From G963676795 sp963677215 (GTDB lineage Bacteria; Desulfobacterota; Desulfuromonadia; Desulfuromonadales; Geopsychrobacteraceae), in the NCBI GenBank assembly GCA_963677215.1, contig OY781919.1, positions 434,001 through 498,000 of the forward strand: a DNA stretch of 64,000 nucleotides, given 5' to 3'. The position numbers and the translations under genes are program-made. The notes beneath the pieces are model-generated. The model was not told the DNA's origin and made no database searches. It saw only the letters and a list, made by a program, of their open reading frames with translations. This document shows, in pieces, positions 51,115 through 61,078 of the stretch (positions are counted from its first letter, which is position 1; every line of letters begins with the position of its first letter).

Positions 51115-52673
51115 GGGGCGTCTCCTTTCTCAAGTTCCCTCCGGGCTTGTGGCAACTGCAGAAGCAGGTCTGATGCGGCCAGGCCGGCCGTACCCAGCTC
51201 ATCACTCAGACGCTCCGCGGCACGGCCATGCAGCCAGGCTGCCAGACTGGCCGCTTCAAAAGCCGGCTTTCCCTGGGCCAGCAGGCCACCAAGCAGGCCG
51301 GTCAGGACATCTCCGCTACCGCCGGTCGCCAGTCCGGCGTTGCCAGTTACATTAATATTAACACGGCCATCCGGTGCGGCAATCAGGGTCCGTGCCCCCT
51401 TGAGGAGCAGGACCACCTCATGCTTTCGGGCAAAGGCGGAGGCCAGTTCAAAACGGTCCGCTTCCAGCTCGGCAACCGAGATCTCACACATCCGCGCCAT
51501 CTCGCCGGGATGCGGGGTCAGCACCAGGGATCCAGTCTTACGCCGCTTCAGCAGATCAAGCTGCCCACAGAGCAGGTTCAGGCCATCGGCATCGATCACC
51601 AGGGGAACATCGAGCGAAATCAGCAGCTCGACGAGCAAAGTTCTCAGCCCTGAAGACTGACCAAGCCCCGGCCCGAAAGCAAGCGCCTGGCGCTCAGCGG
51701 CAAGCTCAAGGATCCTGGGAACCGCCGATTCCTGCAGAATTCCCTGCTCGGCCGGTAACGGCACACTCATCGCTTCGGTCAGTTTGACCTCGATGATATC
51801 ATGAATCGGCTCGGGCACGGCAACCGTGACCAGACCACAGCCACTGCGCACGGCGGCGTCGCCAGCCAGGGCCGCCGCACCGCTTTTGCCGGTCGAACCA
51901 CCGACCACGAGCAGGTGGCCGAAACGCCCCTTGTGACCGGTGACCGGTCGGCGCGGCAAGAAAGCCGAAGCATCTTCATCCTGGATGATTCGGACGTGAC
52001 TTTCCAGCCGTGGGCGGCCACTGTGCGGAATACCAATATCGACCAAGTGCAGTTCGCCGCACCGGGCTGCACCGGGTTGACTGCCATGACCGATCTTGGC
52101 CCGATCAAAGGTCACAGTGACATCGGCCTGTACGGCCAGACCACAGATCCGCCCCGTCGAGCCATCGACCCCGGAGGGGATATCGACCGCCAGGACCGGC
52201 ACGTCGGCCGCATTGATGCAGCGGATAGCGGCCGCCTGAACGCCCTGAACCTCAGACTGCAGGCCGGTACCGAAGATGGCATCGACAATGATGTCCGGGG
52301 AGCTTTCGACAAAAGACTGTTCCAGCTCATCCTCATCGGTCATGAACAGCAGACATTCGGGATGCAGGCGCTGCAGCACCTTGAGCATCAGGGCCGCATC
52401 GCCGCTGATCTGTTCAGGCCGGGCCAGCACGCAGGTTGTCACATCCCAGCCCTGATCGGCAAGGATCCGGGCAATGACATAGCCATCACCGCCGTTGTTG
52501 CCCTTGCCGGCAACAATCAATACCGGTCCGGGAAAGAGTTCGGCAAATTTCTCGACAAACACTTCAGCGCAATAGCGGCCAGCCGTCTCCATCAGAGCTG
52601 CTCCGGGAATCCCCAGGGTCTTTATCGCCCATTGGTCGGCAAGCATCATTTCTCGGGCAGTACAGAGTCGCAT
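51108..52673 (-). CDS. nnr: Bifunctional NAD(P)H-hydrate repair enzyme (epimerase plus dehydratase)
   Basis: The 521-residue product has an N-terminal epimerase domain (about residues 1-215, GKGNNGGDGYV) and a C-terminal ADP/ATP-dependent dehydratase domain (about 225-505, GHKGRFGHLLVVGGS and NVTGNAGLATGGSGDVLTG). Together they repair hydrated NAD(P)H. The ATG shares one base with the acpS stop (TGATG). Confidence 0.95.
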   Translation of the reverse strand: MRLCTAREMMLADQWAIKTLGIPGAALMETAGRYCAEVFVEKFAELFPGPVLIVAGKGNNGGDGYVIARILADQGWDVTTCVLARPEQISGDAALMLKVLQRLHPECLLFMTDEDELEQSFVESSPDIIVDAIFGTGLQSEVQGVQAAAIRCINAADVPVLAVDIPSGVDGSTGRICGLAVQADVTVTFDRAKIGHGSQPGAARCGELHLVDIGIPHSGRPRLESHVRIIQDEDASAFLPRRPVTGHKGRFGHLLVVGGSTGKSGAAALAGDAAVRSGCGLVTVAVPEPIHDIIEVKLTEAMSVPLPAEQGILQESAVPRILELAAERQALAFGPGLGQSSGLRTLLVELLISLDVPLVIDADGLNLLCGQLDLLKRRKTGSLVLTPHPGEMARMCEISVAELEADRFELASAFARKHEVVLLLKGARTLIAAPDGRVNINVTGNAGLATGGSGDVLTGLLGGLLAQGKPAFEAASLAAWLHGRAAERLSDELGTAGLAASDLLLQLPQARRELEKGDAPC

Positions 52674-53050
52674 CAGTCCTCCAGAATCACCGTAGCGACG
52701 GCATAATCGCCGTCATGAGAATAACTGAGATGAGTCGTACGGATGCCGCGTTGCTGCAGCAGTTCAGAAGCATACCCGCTCAGCAGCAGAGACGGACAAC
52801 CAAGCGCATCGCGCCTGACTTCGATCTGCTGCCAGGAGAGACCGTCGCGCAGACCGGTTCCCAGAGCTTTGAGAAAGGCCTCTTTGGCGGCAAAACGGGC
52901 TGCCAGATAGGGCGCAGGATCGCGCTTGGTCAGACAGTAGTGACGTTCCTGAGCCGTGAAGACCCTCAGCAGAACGCCATTGTCAGGGTCTACGAACTTG
53001 CGAAAGCGCTCTATCCTGGCCAGATCGGTGCCCAGGCCACGGACGGCCAC
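52673..53050 (-). CDS. acpS: Holo-[acyl-carrier-protein] synthase
   Basis: The 125-residue product has the AcpS signatures GLGTDLARIERF at the N-terminus (Asp near residue 8) and the FAAKEAFLKALGTG helix with its Mg-binding Glu. It transfers phosphopantetheine to ACP. GTG start at 53050. It is placed between pdxJ and nnr as in many Proteobacteria and Bacillus-type operons. Confidence 0.96.
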   Translation of the reverse strand: MAVRGLGTDLARIERFRKFVDPDNGVLLRVFTAQERHYCLTKRDPAPYLAARFAAKEAFLKALGTGLRDGLSWQQIEVRRDALGCPSLLLSGYASELLQQRGIRTTHLSYSHDGDYAVATVILED

Positions 53051-53053
53051 GGG

Positions 53054-53770
53054 TTATTTCCTGACCAGAGCGCACATCTCGCGCACAGCCCGCTCAATGC
53101 CAACCAGGGCTGCCCGGGCGATGATACTGTGACCGATATTGAACTCTTCAATATCGCCGAGCTCGACAACCGCCCGAACATTCCGATAATCAAGGCCGTG
53201 CCCTGCGTTCACCCCAAGCCCCAGCCGCCTGGCTGCTGAAATAGCCATGGCGATCCGCTCCAGCTGTGTTCTGCACTCGTCCGGAGTCGCGGCTTCACAG
53301 TAGGTTCCGGTGTGAATCTCGATATAGTCGGCACCAACCCGATGACTGGCCTTGATCTGCTCGATGTCAGGCTCGACAAAGAGGCTGACGATGATGCCGG
53401 CCTGCTTGAGCAGGGCGATGTTCTTTTTCAATGAATTCTGCAGCAGGGTGACATCGAGCCCCCCTTCCGTGGTCAGCTCATGGCGCCCTTCCGGAACCAG
53501 GGTGACACAGTCAGGCAGCACGCGCAGGGCGAAGGCCACCATCTCATCGGTGACAGCCATTTCCAGATTGAGGCGGGTCTTCACTGTTTTGCGCAGCAGT
53601 TCGACATCCCGATCCTGAATATGGCGCCGGTCTTCACGCAGATGAACGGTTATGCCATCGGCTCCGGCCAACTCTGCCAGAGCAGCTGCAGTGACAGGAT
53701 CCGGCTCACTGACCCCGCGAGCCTGACGGATCGTGGCGATATGATCAACGTTTACGCCCAATTTAGGCAC
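53054..53770 (-). CDS. pdxJ: Pyridoxine 5'-phosphate synthase
   Basis: The 238-residue product has the PdxJ segments VNVDHIATIRQARG at the start and GITVHLREDRRHIQD. It forms PNP from 1-deoxyxylulose phosphate and amino-acetone phosphate in vitamin B6 synthesis. I use the GTG at 53770, which has AAGGAG upstream; the frame to 53821 is lysine-rich and lacks family similarity. Confidence 0.97.
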   Translation of the reverse strand: MPKLGVNVDHIATIRQARGVSEPDPVTAAALAELAGADGITVHLREDRRHIQDRDVELLRKTVKTRLNLEMAVTDEMVAFALRVLPDCVTLVPEGRHELTTEGGLDVTLLQNSLKKNIALLKQAGIIVSLFVEPDIEQIKASHRVGADYIEIHTGTYCEAATPDECRTQLERIAMAISAARRLGLGVNAGHGLDYRNVRAVVELGDIEEFNIGHSIIARAALVGIERAVREMCALVRK

Positions 53771-53786
53771 AGAGTTCTCCTTTTTT

Positions 53787-55151
53787 CTAAGCGCCGATTT
53801 GCGCTTTGACACTGTCGGCAATCATATCCGCCAGCACTTCAATCCGCGACTGATTCGGACCTTCCAGCATGATCCGCAGCAAGGGCTCGGTACCTGAATA
53901 ACGGATCAGCACACGACCATCGTCACCAAGTTCGGTCTCAACCTCATCGATGACTTTTTTGATCGGTGCGATATCCTTCAGGTCCACCCGTTTGCGCACC
54001 CGGACATTGACAAGCACCTGTGGCAGGGCAGTCATGACCTGCGCCAGTTCAGACAACTTCTTGCCGCTGCGCTGAATGATTGCCAGCACCTGCAGCGCTG
54101 AAAGGATGCCGTCGCCGGTGGTGTTGTGGTCGAGAAAGATCATATGTCCCGACTGTTCCCCGCCGAGATTGTAGCCTTCCTTGAGCATCTCCTCAACGAC
54201 ATAGCGGTCACCGACCTGGGTTCGCACCAGTTTACCACCGGCTTTCCTGATGGCAATCTCGAGCCCCATGTTACTCATGACCGTAGCGACAACGGTCTTC
54301 TTGTTGAGCTCACCAGCCTTGAGCATTTCGGTTGCACAGATCGCCATGATCTGATCGCCGTCGACCTCATCGCCATGTTCGTCGACAAAGATTACCCGGT
54401 CGGCGTCACCATCCAGGGCAATGCCCAGATCGGCACGAAACTCGCGGACCTTGGCGGCCATAACCTCCGGATAGAGAGAACCACAGCCATCGTTGATATT
54501 GGTTCCGTTCGGGGCCACCCCGAGAGTGATCACTTCAGCCCCCAGCTCCTTGAGTACGGCCGGAGCCACCTTGTAGCCGGCCCCGTTGGCGCAGTCGAGA
54601 ACGATCCGCAGTCCCTGCAAATCGAGATCCTTGGGAAAGGTGTTTTTGAGAAAAACGACATAACGGCCGATTGCGTCATCGATACGGTAGGCCTTGCCGA
54701 CCTCATCGGCAACCGGACGCAGGTCATCGATGCGATGGTTGATGATCAGGTCCTCGATCTCGATCTCCATCTCGTCCGGCAGCTTAAAACCTGTATTGGA
54801 GAAGAATTTGATACCATTATCCTGATAAGGGTTGTGCGACGCGCTGATGACAACCCCCGCATCGGCACGCATTGACGAAGTAATGAAGGCAATGCCCGGC
54901 GTCGGCAACGGGCCGACGATCATGACGTCAACCCCCATGGAGCAGATCCCTGCAACCATGGCATTCTCCAGCATATAGCCGGAAAGCCGGGTATCCTTGC
55001 CGATGACCACGGAATGGCGGCGATTCTTGTCCTTCTTGAACACATAGGCTGCAGCGCGCCCCAACTGCATGGCCATCTCGGTCGTCATCGGGTCGATGTT
55101 GGCGACCCCACGCACGCCATCGGTTCCAAATAGCTTTTTCTCGTTCTTCAT
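53787..55151 (-). CDS. glmM: Phosphoglucosamine mutase
   Basis: The 454-residue product has the phospho-Ser loop VISASHNPYQD (Ser near 102), the metal loop DGDADRV and the sugar-binding loop GGEQSGH. It makes glucosamine-1-phosphate for peptidoglycan and LPS precursors. Its ATG overlaps the cdaR stop (ATGA). In Firmicutes GlmM binds and inhibits CdaA, and the gene order here is the same. Confidence 0.98.
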   Translation of the reverse strand: MKNEKKLFGTDGVRGVANIDPMTTEMAMQLGRAAAYVFKKDKNRRHSVVIGKDTRLSGYMLENAMVAGICSMGVDVMIVGPLPTPGIAFITSSMRADAGVVISASHNPYQDNGIKFFSNTGFKLPDEMEIEIEDLIINHRIDDLRPVADEVGKAYRIDDAIGRYVVFLKNTFPKDLDLQGLRIVLDCANGAGYKVAPAVLKELGAEVITLGVAPNGTNINDGCGSLYPEVMAAKVREFRADLGIALDGDADRVIFVDEHGDEVDGDQIMAICATEMLKAGELNKKTVVATVMSNMGLEIAIRKAGGKLVRTQVGDRYVVEEMLKEGYNLGGEQSGHMIFLDHNTTGDGILSALQVLAIIQRSGKKLSELAQVMTALPQVLVNVRVRKRVDLKDIAPIKKVIDEVETELGDDGRVLIRYSGTEPLLRIMLEGPNQSRIEVLADMIADSVKAQIGA

Positions 55152-55855
55152 TCTGTCCCACCCTCTTTGGCATCAGTCATTGCAGCGGGGTCAGCCTCCC
55201 GCAGGTAATTTTCATCAACATCGATCTCAACCTGAACCTCGGTTGTTTTTTCATCCTTCAGGTAGGTATAGGTTCCCCGGTGCACCAGCGGCACGATGAG
55301 CGAGAATCCCGCATTGACCCCTTCCAGATCAATGACGTCGGTTGTAACACTGGTCACGTTCTTCAGTTCGGTCTCAGCGCCGGCCAGGGTCACGTGGTCC
55401 GGCAGCAACGAGACCTTGCCGAGCAGATAGCCTGGTTCCAGAGTCCCGATCAGCACCGGCTTGATCGGCACCTCCTTCTCCTGAATCCGCGCCAGGCGCA
55501 GATCGATAAAGGAGGGGGACAGCCGGGTCACGCGCAGGCCGTTGGGCAGGTTGAGGCGTTCCTCGAGACGCTTGAAAGTCGTCAGGCCCGGCTTCAGATC
55601 GACCAGATCGACCACGATACTGATGTCGTTCGGTGTCACCTTCATCAGCAGGGTGCGCGGTCCGCTGACCCGGACATCGACCTGGCTTGGTACCTCATTG
55701 GCGATCATCAGCCCCTCTGGAATGTTCTGCATTTCAAGAGGGACGAGAAAGCCGACCTCAAAGCGCCGTTCACCCATGATGAACATCCACAGCAGCAGGG
55801 CGAAAATCAGGGACAGTAATTTAAATGTCCAATTTTCAGTCAACAATTTGAACAT
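55148..55855 (-). CDS. cdaR: CdaR/YbbR-domain regulator of diadenylate cyclase
   Basis: The 235-residue product has one N-terminal transmembrane helix (LLSLIFALLLWMFIM) and extracytoplasmic YbbR repeats (about residues 35-215, RVSGPRTLLMKV). It starts four bases after cdaA and overlaps glmM. It is shorter than Bacillus CdaR, with about two repeats. It should modulate CdaA in the membrane. Confidence 0.9.
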   Translation of the reverse strand: MFKLLTENWTFKLLSLIFALLLWMFIMGERRFEVGFLVPLEMQNIPEGLMIANEVPSQVDVRVSGPRTLLMKVTPNDISIVVDLVDLKPGLTTFKRLEERLNLPNGLRVTRLSPSFIDLRLARIQEKEVPIKPVLIGTLEPGYLLGKVSLLPDHVTLAGAETELKNVTSVTTDVIDLEGVNAGFSLIVPLVHRGTYTYLKDEKTTEVQVEIDVDENYLREADPAAMTDAKEGGTE

Positions 55856-55859
55856 CTGA

Positions 55860-56642
55860 TCAGCCCTTCTTTTTCTTCAGTTTTACGCGGCGCGGTTCAA
55901 GAAGACGGCCGAGAACCTTTTTCAGACTGGTTGCATCGAGATTACGGGTCATGCCGCCGTTGACAGCGACCGAAATCTTGCCGGTCTCCTCCGAAACGAC
56001 GATGGCAATGGCATCGGCCAGTTCGGTCAGACCGATGGCAGCACGATGGCGAGTGCCAAGGTCCTTGTTGAGGTCGCTCCCCTGACTCAACGGCAGGAAA
56101 CAGCCGGCCTTGGTCAGCCGCCCCTGCTGCAGAACCAGGGCGCCGTCATGAATCGGCGATGACGGCATGAAGATCGCTCTAATCAGGTCGCTGCTGACTC
56201 TGGCATCGATTGCGGTTCCCGATTCGAGGATATCGTTGATCCCGGTCTCCCTTTCGATGGCTATCAGAGCGCCGATCTTACGGTTACCGAGCGCCATGGC
56301 CGCCTTGACCAGTTCATCGATGACAGCAGAGTCATGGACCGAGGCGTTGCCCCCCAGAAAAGGGTTACGCCCGACGTGCATCAGCGCCCGGCGGATGTCA
56401 TTCTGAAAAATAACGACAATGACCAGAATAATGGACGAGAGAAAGTTACTCAGAAACCAGTTGAGGGTATGCAGATCGCCAACCCGGGAGGCGATATAGA
56501 CGACCAGAATGACGGCGAGGCCGAGCAGCATCTGAACAGCCCGGGTCCCTTTGATCAGCAGGATTATCCGGTAGATGATAAAGGCAACGATGCAGATGTC
56601 GATAATATCGAGATAACGGATATTTGTAAAAACATCGAGCAT
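55860..56642 (-). CDS. cdaA: Membrane-bound diadenylate cyclase CdaA
   Basis: The 260-residue product has three N-terminal transmembrane helices and a DisA_N/DAC catalytic domain. The DAC motifs are SPIHDGALVLQ (near residue 165) and GTRHRAAIG (near residue 200). It makes c-di-AMP from two ATP. It precedes cdaR and glmM, the usual order in Gram-positive bacteria. C-di-AMP receptors other than the possible CBS protein are not seen in the window. Confidence 0.97.
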   Translation of the reverse strand: MLDVFTNIRYLDIIDICIVAFIIYRIILLIKGTRAVQMLLGLAVILVVYIASRVGDLHTLNWFLSNFLSSIILVIVVIFQNDIRRALMHVGRNPFLGGNASVHDSAVIDELVKAAMALGNRKIGALIAIERETGINDILESGTAIDARVSSDLIRAIFMPSSPIHDGALVLQQGRLTKAGCFLPLSQGSDLNKDLGTRHRAAIGLTELADAIAIVVSEETGKISVAVNGGMTRNLDATSLKKVLGRLLEPRRVKLKKKKG

Positions 56643-56698
56643 GAGGTCACCGCACTGTCAATTCAAATCAGCCTGAAGGAAAGAAACATAAAATCAAA

Positions 56699-57553
56699 TC
56701 AAGGAAGTCGACACTCCCGAATGGACCACGCGACCGCTGCCGCCTGACTCGCCGAGGCAACGTCATGGACCCGATAAATCTGGATCCCCTGCTGGACCCC
56801 GAGGGCAACAGTCGCCAAGGTACCGACATCACGCTGCAGAGGATCGTCCTGTTCAAGGATAGCACCGATAAAGCTCTTGCGTGAGGTCCCGAGCAAAATC
56901 GGATAACCCAGCTCATGAAACCTGTTCAACTGCTGCAACAGCTCGAGGTTGCCGATGACGCTCTTACCGAAACCGATGCCCGGATCGACAGCCAAGCGAT
57001 CCTGCGGAACTCCGGCGGCAAGAGCCAGGTCGATACTCTTGTGCAGATAGGCGACAACCTCGTCGAGCAGGTTTGCATAGAGAGTATCATTCTGCATCAC
57101 ATCGGGTCGTCCGCGGGTGTGCATGACAAAAAGACCGGCTCCACTTTCCGAAGCAACCCTGGCCATCTGATCATCAAAGGTCAGACCGCTGATATCATTG
57201 ATGAAGTGCCCACCGGCAGCCAGCGCGGCACGTGCAACTGCAGACTTGGTCGTGTCGATCGACAACGGCAGATCAATTTCACGGCTCAGCAGCTCGACAA
57301 CCGGGATGACCCGCTCGAGCTCTTCGTCGATACTGATCTGGCGAGCTCCGGGCCGGGTGCTTTCACCACCGATATCGAGCAGGTCAGCTCCGTCCTGCTG
57401 CATCCTGAGAGCCTGGCGCAATGCCGCTTCCGCCCCCTGATAGCGCCCGCCATCGGAAAAAGAGTCGGGGGTGACATTCAGGATCCCCATGATCCGGGGG
57501 CGAGTCAGATCAAGCCGACACTCCCGTCCGTTCAGCCATTTTGCCGGCTTCAC
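56699..57553 (-). CDS. folP: Dihydropteroate synthase
   Basis: The 284-residue product has the pterin-binding motifs GILNVTPDSFSDGG and DIGGESTRPGA, and DISG and GTSRKSF later. It joins pterin pyrophosphate with p-aminobenzoate. The GTG start overlaps the ftsH stop (GTGA). Position after ftsH is conserved in many Gram-negative genomes. Confidence 0.97.
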   Translation of the reverse strand: MKPAKWLNGRECRLDLTRPRIMGILNVTPDSFSDGGRYQGAEAALRQALRMQQDGADLLDIGGESTRPGARQISIDEELERVIPVVELLSREIDLPLSIDTTKSAVARAALAAGGHFINDISGLTFDDQMARVASESGAGLFVMHTRGRPDVMQNDTLYANLLDEVVAYLHKSIDLALAAGVPQDRLAVDPGIGFGKSVIGNLELLQQLNRFHELGYPILLGTSRKSFIGAILEQDDPLQRDVGTLATVALGVQQGIQIYRVHDVASASQAAAVAWSIRECRLP

Positions 57554-59496
57554 GCGTCGCTCTTTTCTTCCTCCACAGGCGTTTCTGCAGGTGCCGTTTC
57601 AGGTTGCGGCTCTACAGCGGTATCAACCGTCTCGGCCACGGCAGGCTCAGCAACAAAATCGCGCTCTTCGTCAGCTTCTTCAGCCTTGGGTTTCAGATAG
57701 TCCGGAGCTCCGGCAGGAAACACAGCACTGATGATCTCATCGGCGTCCAGGGTCTCTTTTTCCAGCAGCAGTTCGGACAGAGCAATCAGTTGCGGCTCGT
57801 TGTCCTTGAGCAGTTTCTGGGTAATCTCGTAGTTCTCATGAACGATGCGGCGGATTTCGTTATCGATGGCAACCGCTGTCGCTTCACTGTAGTTCTTGAC
57901 ATGACCCATATCACGACCGAGGAAGACTTCGCCCTCCTTCTCGCCGAAGGTCAGCGGGCCGATCTTATCGCTCATCCCCCACTCGCAGACCATCTTGCGG
58001 GCAATGGTGGTGACCCTCTCAAGATCGTTGCTTGCTCCGCTGGTCACGGACTCGAAGGTGATCTCTTCGGCAACCCTGCCGCCGAGCATGGCGCGGATGC
58101 GGATATTGAGCCCCTTGGCCGTTTCGTTGTATTTCTCTTCGGCCGGCAGATACATGGTCACACCCATGGCGCGACCACGCGGGATGATCGAGACCTTGTG
58201 GACCGGATCGGAGCTGGGAGTCAGCAGTGAAACGAGAGCATGGCCGGCTTCGTGATAGGCGGTCACCCTCTTCTCTTCCTCGGTGATGACCAGTGAGCGG
58301 CGCTCCGCCCCCATCATGACCTTGTCCTTGGCCGCTTCCATATCGTCCATGTCAACCATGTTCTTGTTGGCACGAGCAGCCAGAAGCGCCCCCTCGTTGA
58401 TCAGGTTGGCCAGATCGGCACCGGAGAAGCCGGGGGTCGACTTGGCAACGACTTCGAGATTGACGTTCTCAGCCAGCGGTACCTTGCGAGAATGAACCTG
58501 TAGAATCTTGAGACGCCCTTTGACATCGGGGCGGGGAACCACGACCTGACGGTCAAAGCGGCCCGGACGCAGCAGCGCAGGATCGAGAACATCGGGACGA
58601 TTGGTCGCAGCAACCAGGATGACTCCTTCGTTCGACTCGAAACCATCCATCTCGACCAACAGCTGATTAAGGGTCTGCTCTCGTTCGTCATGACCGCCGC
58701 CCAAGCCCGCACCGCGATGGCGGCCGACGGCATCGATCTCATCGATAAAGATGATACAAGGCGCATTCTTCTTCCCCTGCAGGAACAGGTCGCGCACCCT
58801 GCTGGCACCGACACCGACGAACATCTCAACGAAATCGGAGCCGGAAATGGTAAAGAACGGGACTCCGGCTTCACCGGCTACGGAACGGGCAAGCAGGGTT
58901 TTACCGGTACCCGGAGACCCGACCAGCAAGACCCCTTTAGGGATCTTACCGCCCAGCTTGGTAAACTTCTTCGGATCTTTGAGGAATTCGACGACCTCCT
59001 CCAGCTCTTGCTTGGCCTCATCGACGCCAGCAACATCCTTGAAGGTTACCTGCCCCTGCGAATCGGTCAGCAGCTTGGCCTTGCTTTTACCGAAACTCAT
59101 CGCCTTACCACCGCCCGACTGCATCTGGCGCATGAAGAAGATCCAGACAGCGATCAACAGAATGATCGGCCCCCAGGAAACCAGCAGAGTGAACCAGAAG
59201 CCCTGGTCTTCGGCCGGCTTGGCCTCGATGACAATCCCTTTCTCCTTGAGATCGGGGATCAACTGCTCATCCATCGGTGCGTAAGTTTTGAACTTCTCAC
59301 CATCCTTGTAAGCGCCACTGATCTGGTTGCCCTGGAAGGTGATACTGGTCACCCGCCCGTCGTCGATCGCGCTCAGGAATTCAGTATAGTTGATCTGGTT
59401 CTGGTCAGTATCCTTCTGCGTCATCATGTTGAACAACATGATCATCAGCAGTGAAATGACCAGCCACAGAGCTAAGTTTTTCTGAAATTGACTCAC
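57550..59496 (-). CDS. ftsH: ATP-dependent zinc metalloprotease FtsH
   Basis: The 648-residue product has two N-terminal transmembrane helices around a periplasmic domain, an AAA domain (Walker A GSPGTGKT near residue 197, SRH in an arginine finger region), and the zinc site HEAGH near residue 417. It degrades membrane and regulatory proteins. The C-terminal tail is acidic (PVEEEKSD). GTG start. It lies downstream of tilS, 112 bases away. Confidence 0.98.
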   Translation of the reverse strand: MSQFQKNLALWLVISLLMIMLFNMMTQKDTDQNQINYTEFLSAIDDGRVTSITFQGNQISGAYKDGEKFKTYAPMDEQLIPDLKEKGIVIEAKPAEDQGFWFTLLVSWGPIILLIAVWIFFMRQMQSGGGKAMSFGKSKAKLLTDSQGQVTFKDVAGVDEAKQELEEVVEFLKDPKKFTKLGGKIPKGVLLVGSPGTGKTLLARSVAGEAGVPFFTISGSDFVEMFVGVGASRVRDLFLQGKKNAPCIIFIDEIDAVGRHRGAGLGGGHDEREQTLNQLLVEMDGFESNEGVILVAATNRPDVLDPALLRPGRFDRQVVVPRPDVKGRLKILQVHSRKVPLAENVNLEVVAKSTPGFSGADLANLINEGALLAARANKNMVDMDDMEAAKDKVMMGAERRSLVITEEEKRVTAYHEAGHALVSLLTPSSDPVHKVSIIPRGRAMGVTMYLPAEEKYNETAKGLNIRIRAMLGGRVAEEITFESVTSGASNDLERVTTIARKMVCEWGMSDKIGPLTFGEKEGEVFLGRDMGHVKNYSEATAVAIDNEIRRIVHENYEITQKLLKDNEPQLIALSELLLEKETLDADEIISAVFPAGAPDYLKPKAEEADEERDFVAEPAVAETVDTAVEPQPETAPAETPVEEEKSDA

Positions 59497-59607
59497 AGGA
59501 CCCCCTATGACGTTCCATTTAAGGCTAAAAACTTCTTGTAATTAATAAAAACTAGCTGAAAAACCTACCATAAAGAATACAGCCTCACAAGCCTTTTGTC
59601 CCCATTT

Positions 59608-60969
59608 TCAAGGCATCCGGCACAGCTCAAGGCGGATTATTTTCTGACTCTGGGCGGTCACCGGAGCGTGCGCCGAACGGCGCAATCCTGCAACCCAGAG
59701 AATTTCGCCGCCACAGGTCACCAACGGTATCTGGCGGCGTTCCTCCAGGGGAATTTTAAGATCGCCAAAAAGACGCTTCAGACGCTTGTGGCCGGTCATT
59801 CCCAAAGGCTGAAAACGGTCGCCGAAGTGCCAGGTGCGGACCTTAAGCTGTCCGTCTAATTTAGCCCAATCGAATTCCACCGCACAAGAGGACTCACCCT
59901 GACTTTTTTCAACAAGCGACGCATTCAGCCGCCACTGACCGCTCCAGACAATCTGGCCGGGAACGGCCAATCCCGACTCGACACAAATCACCTGCTCCGG
60001 TTCATGGCTTCTCAGCCAGATACTGTCATAACGCCGGGCCACCCACAAACCGGGAAGATCGAGCTGCGCCTGACTGCGCTCGCCCTGCAACAGTTGATCA
60101 AGCTGCTGCAGGTGCACCGCCTCGATCCCCTGCAGACCACCACGAACCAGGCTGATAGCATGGCGGCAGACCCGCCCCCTCACGGCCGGATGCAGCTCCA
60201 GCAAACCTGGCCGAGCAAGTTCCAGGCCGTCACCGTCTGAGATCAGCAGCTCCGGAAAAATGTTCGCCACCTGCGTGGAGAAATAGTCCTCATCAGCCTG
60301 AACCTGGCCGACGAGCGACTCAACACGTCCGGCAAAAGCGGGATTTACGGAAAGCAACCTGGGAAGCACCTCATGGCGGATCAGGTTACGCTGATAACCG
60401 GTATCCCTGTTGCTATCATCCTCGCGCCAGACCAACCCATGCTCCTGCGCATAATCTTCAATCTGCTGACGGGTGACGAACAGCAGGGGACGCCACCAAA
60501 CCCCGTCAAGCCCCCTCATAGCTGCCAACCCGGCAACCCCGGTCCCGCGAACCAGGCGCAACAACAGGGTTTCAACCTGATCCTGCTGATGATGGGCCAG
60601 CACAATCCGCTCAAAACCATGCTCCGCCCGCAACTGCTCAAAAAAATTTCGCCGCTGATCGCGCCCCGCCATCTCAAGGCTGACACCAGCCTCTCGGGCA
60701 AGCGCCGGAACATCTGCGGCTCGGCAGAAACAGCGGACCCCCAAGCGGTCACACAGATCGATGACAAAATCGACGTCAAGATGACTGGTTACTCTGATTT
60801 GATGATCCAGGTGGGCAACCGCCAGTTCCAGTCCGCACTCGGCAGCCAGAGAGACCAGAAGATGGAGCAGCACGACCGAATCGACACCTCCGGAGACGCC
60901 GACAAGAACCTTGCTCCCCGGAACGGGAAGCGTTGAACGGACAGCAGCGACAAGGGATTCAGCGTGCAC
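59608..60969 (-). CDS. tilS: tRNA(Ile)-lysidine synthase TilS
   Basis: The 453-residue product has the PP-loop motif SGGVDSVVLL near residue 26 and extra C-terminal domains for tRNA binding. It modifies C34 of tRNA-Ile(CAU) to lysidine. It is the first gene of the leftward superoperon. GTG start with GAGGT upstream. The gap to the attachment site holds only the tRNA-related terminator. Confidence 0.97.
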   Translation of the reverse strand: MHAESLVAAVRSTLPVPGSKVLVGVSGGVDSVVLLHLLVSLAAECGLELAVAHLDHQIRVTSHLDVDFVIDLCDRLGVRCFCRAADVPALAREAGVSLEMAGRDQRRNFFEQLRAEHGFERIVLAHHQQDQVETLLLRLVRGTGVAGLAAMRGLDGVWWRPLLFVTRQQIEDYAQEHGLVWREDDSNRDTGYQRNLIRHEVLPRLLSVNPAFAGRVESLVGQVQADEDYFSTQVANIFPELLISDGDGLELARPGLLELHPAVRGRVCRHAISLVRGGLQGIEAVHLQQLDQLLQGERSQAQLDLPGLWVARRYDSIWLRSHEPEQVICVESGLAVPGQIVWSGQWRLNASLVEKSQGESSCAVEFDWAKLDGQLKVRTWHFGDRFQPLGMTGHKRLKRLFGDLKIPLEERRQIPLVTCGGEILWVAGLRRSAHAPVTAQSQKIIRLELCRMP

Positions 60970-61012
60970 AAAAGACCTCAGTGAAGGAAATCGGACAGCA
61001 TGACTATAAACG

Positions 61013-61046
61013 AAAAGGCCCTTCCTGAAAACAGAAAGGGCCTTTT
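61013..61046 (-). terminator. Terminator of the interrupted minus-strand tRNA
   Basis: Near-perfect 15-bp arms AAAAGGCCCTTCCTG/CAGAAAGGGCCTTTT lie directly after the CCA end of the tRNA fragment on the minus strand, with T residues inside the 3' arm. Confidence 0.8.
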
Positions 61047-61050
61047 AAAA

Positions 61051-61078
61051 TGGTGGCGGTGCAGAGATTCGAACTCCG
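61051..61078 (-). other. Attachment site: 3' end of an unidentified tRNA gene
   Basis: Read on the minus strand, a T-arm (TTCGAAT loop with a five-pair stem), a seven-base acceptor strand CACCGCC, discriminator A and encoded CCA occur in order. Beyond the T-arm no anticodon arm or matching 5' acceptor GGCGGTG follows, so the tRNA is split by an element that lies to the right. The amino acid cannot be read. Confidence 0.75.
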
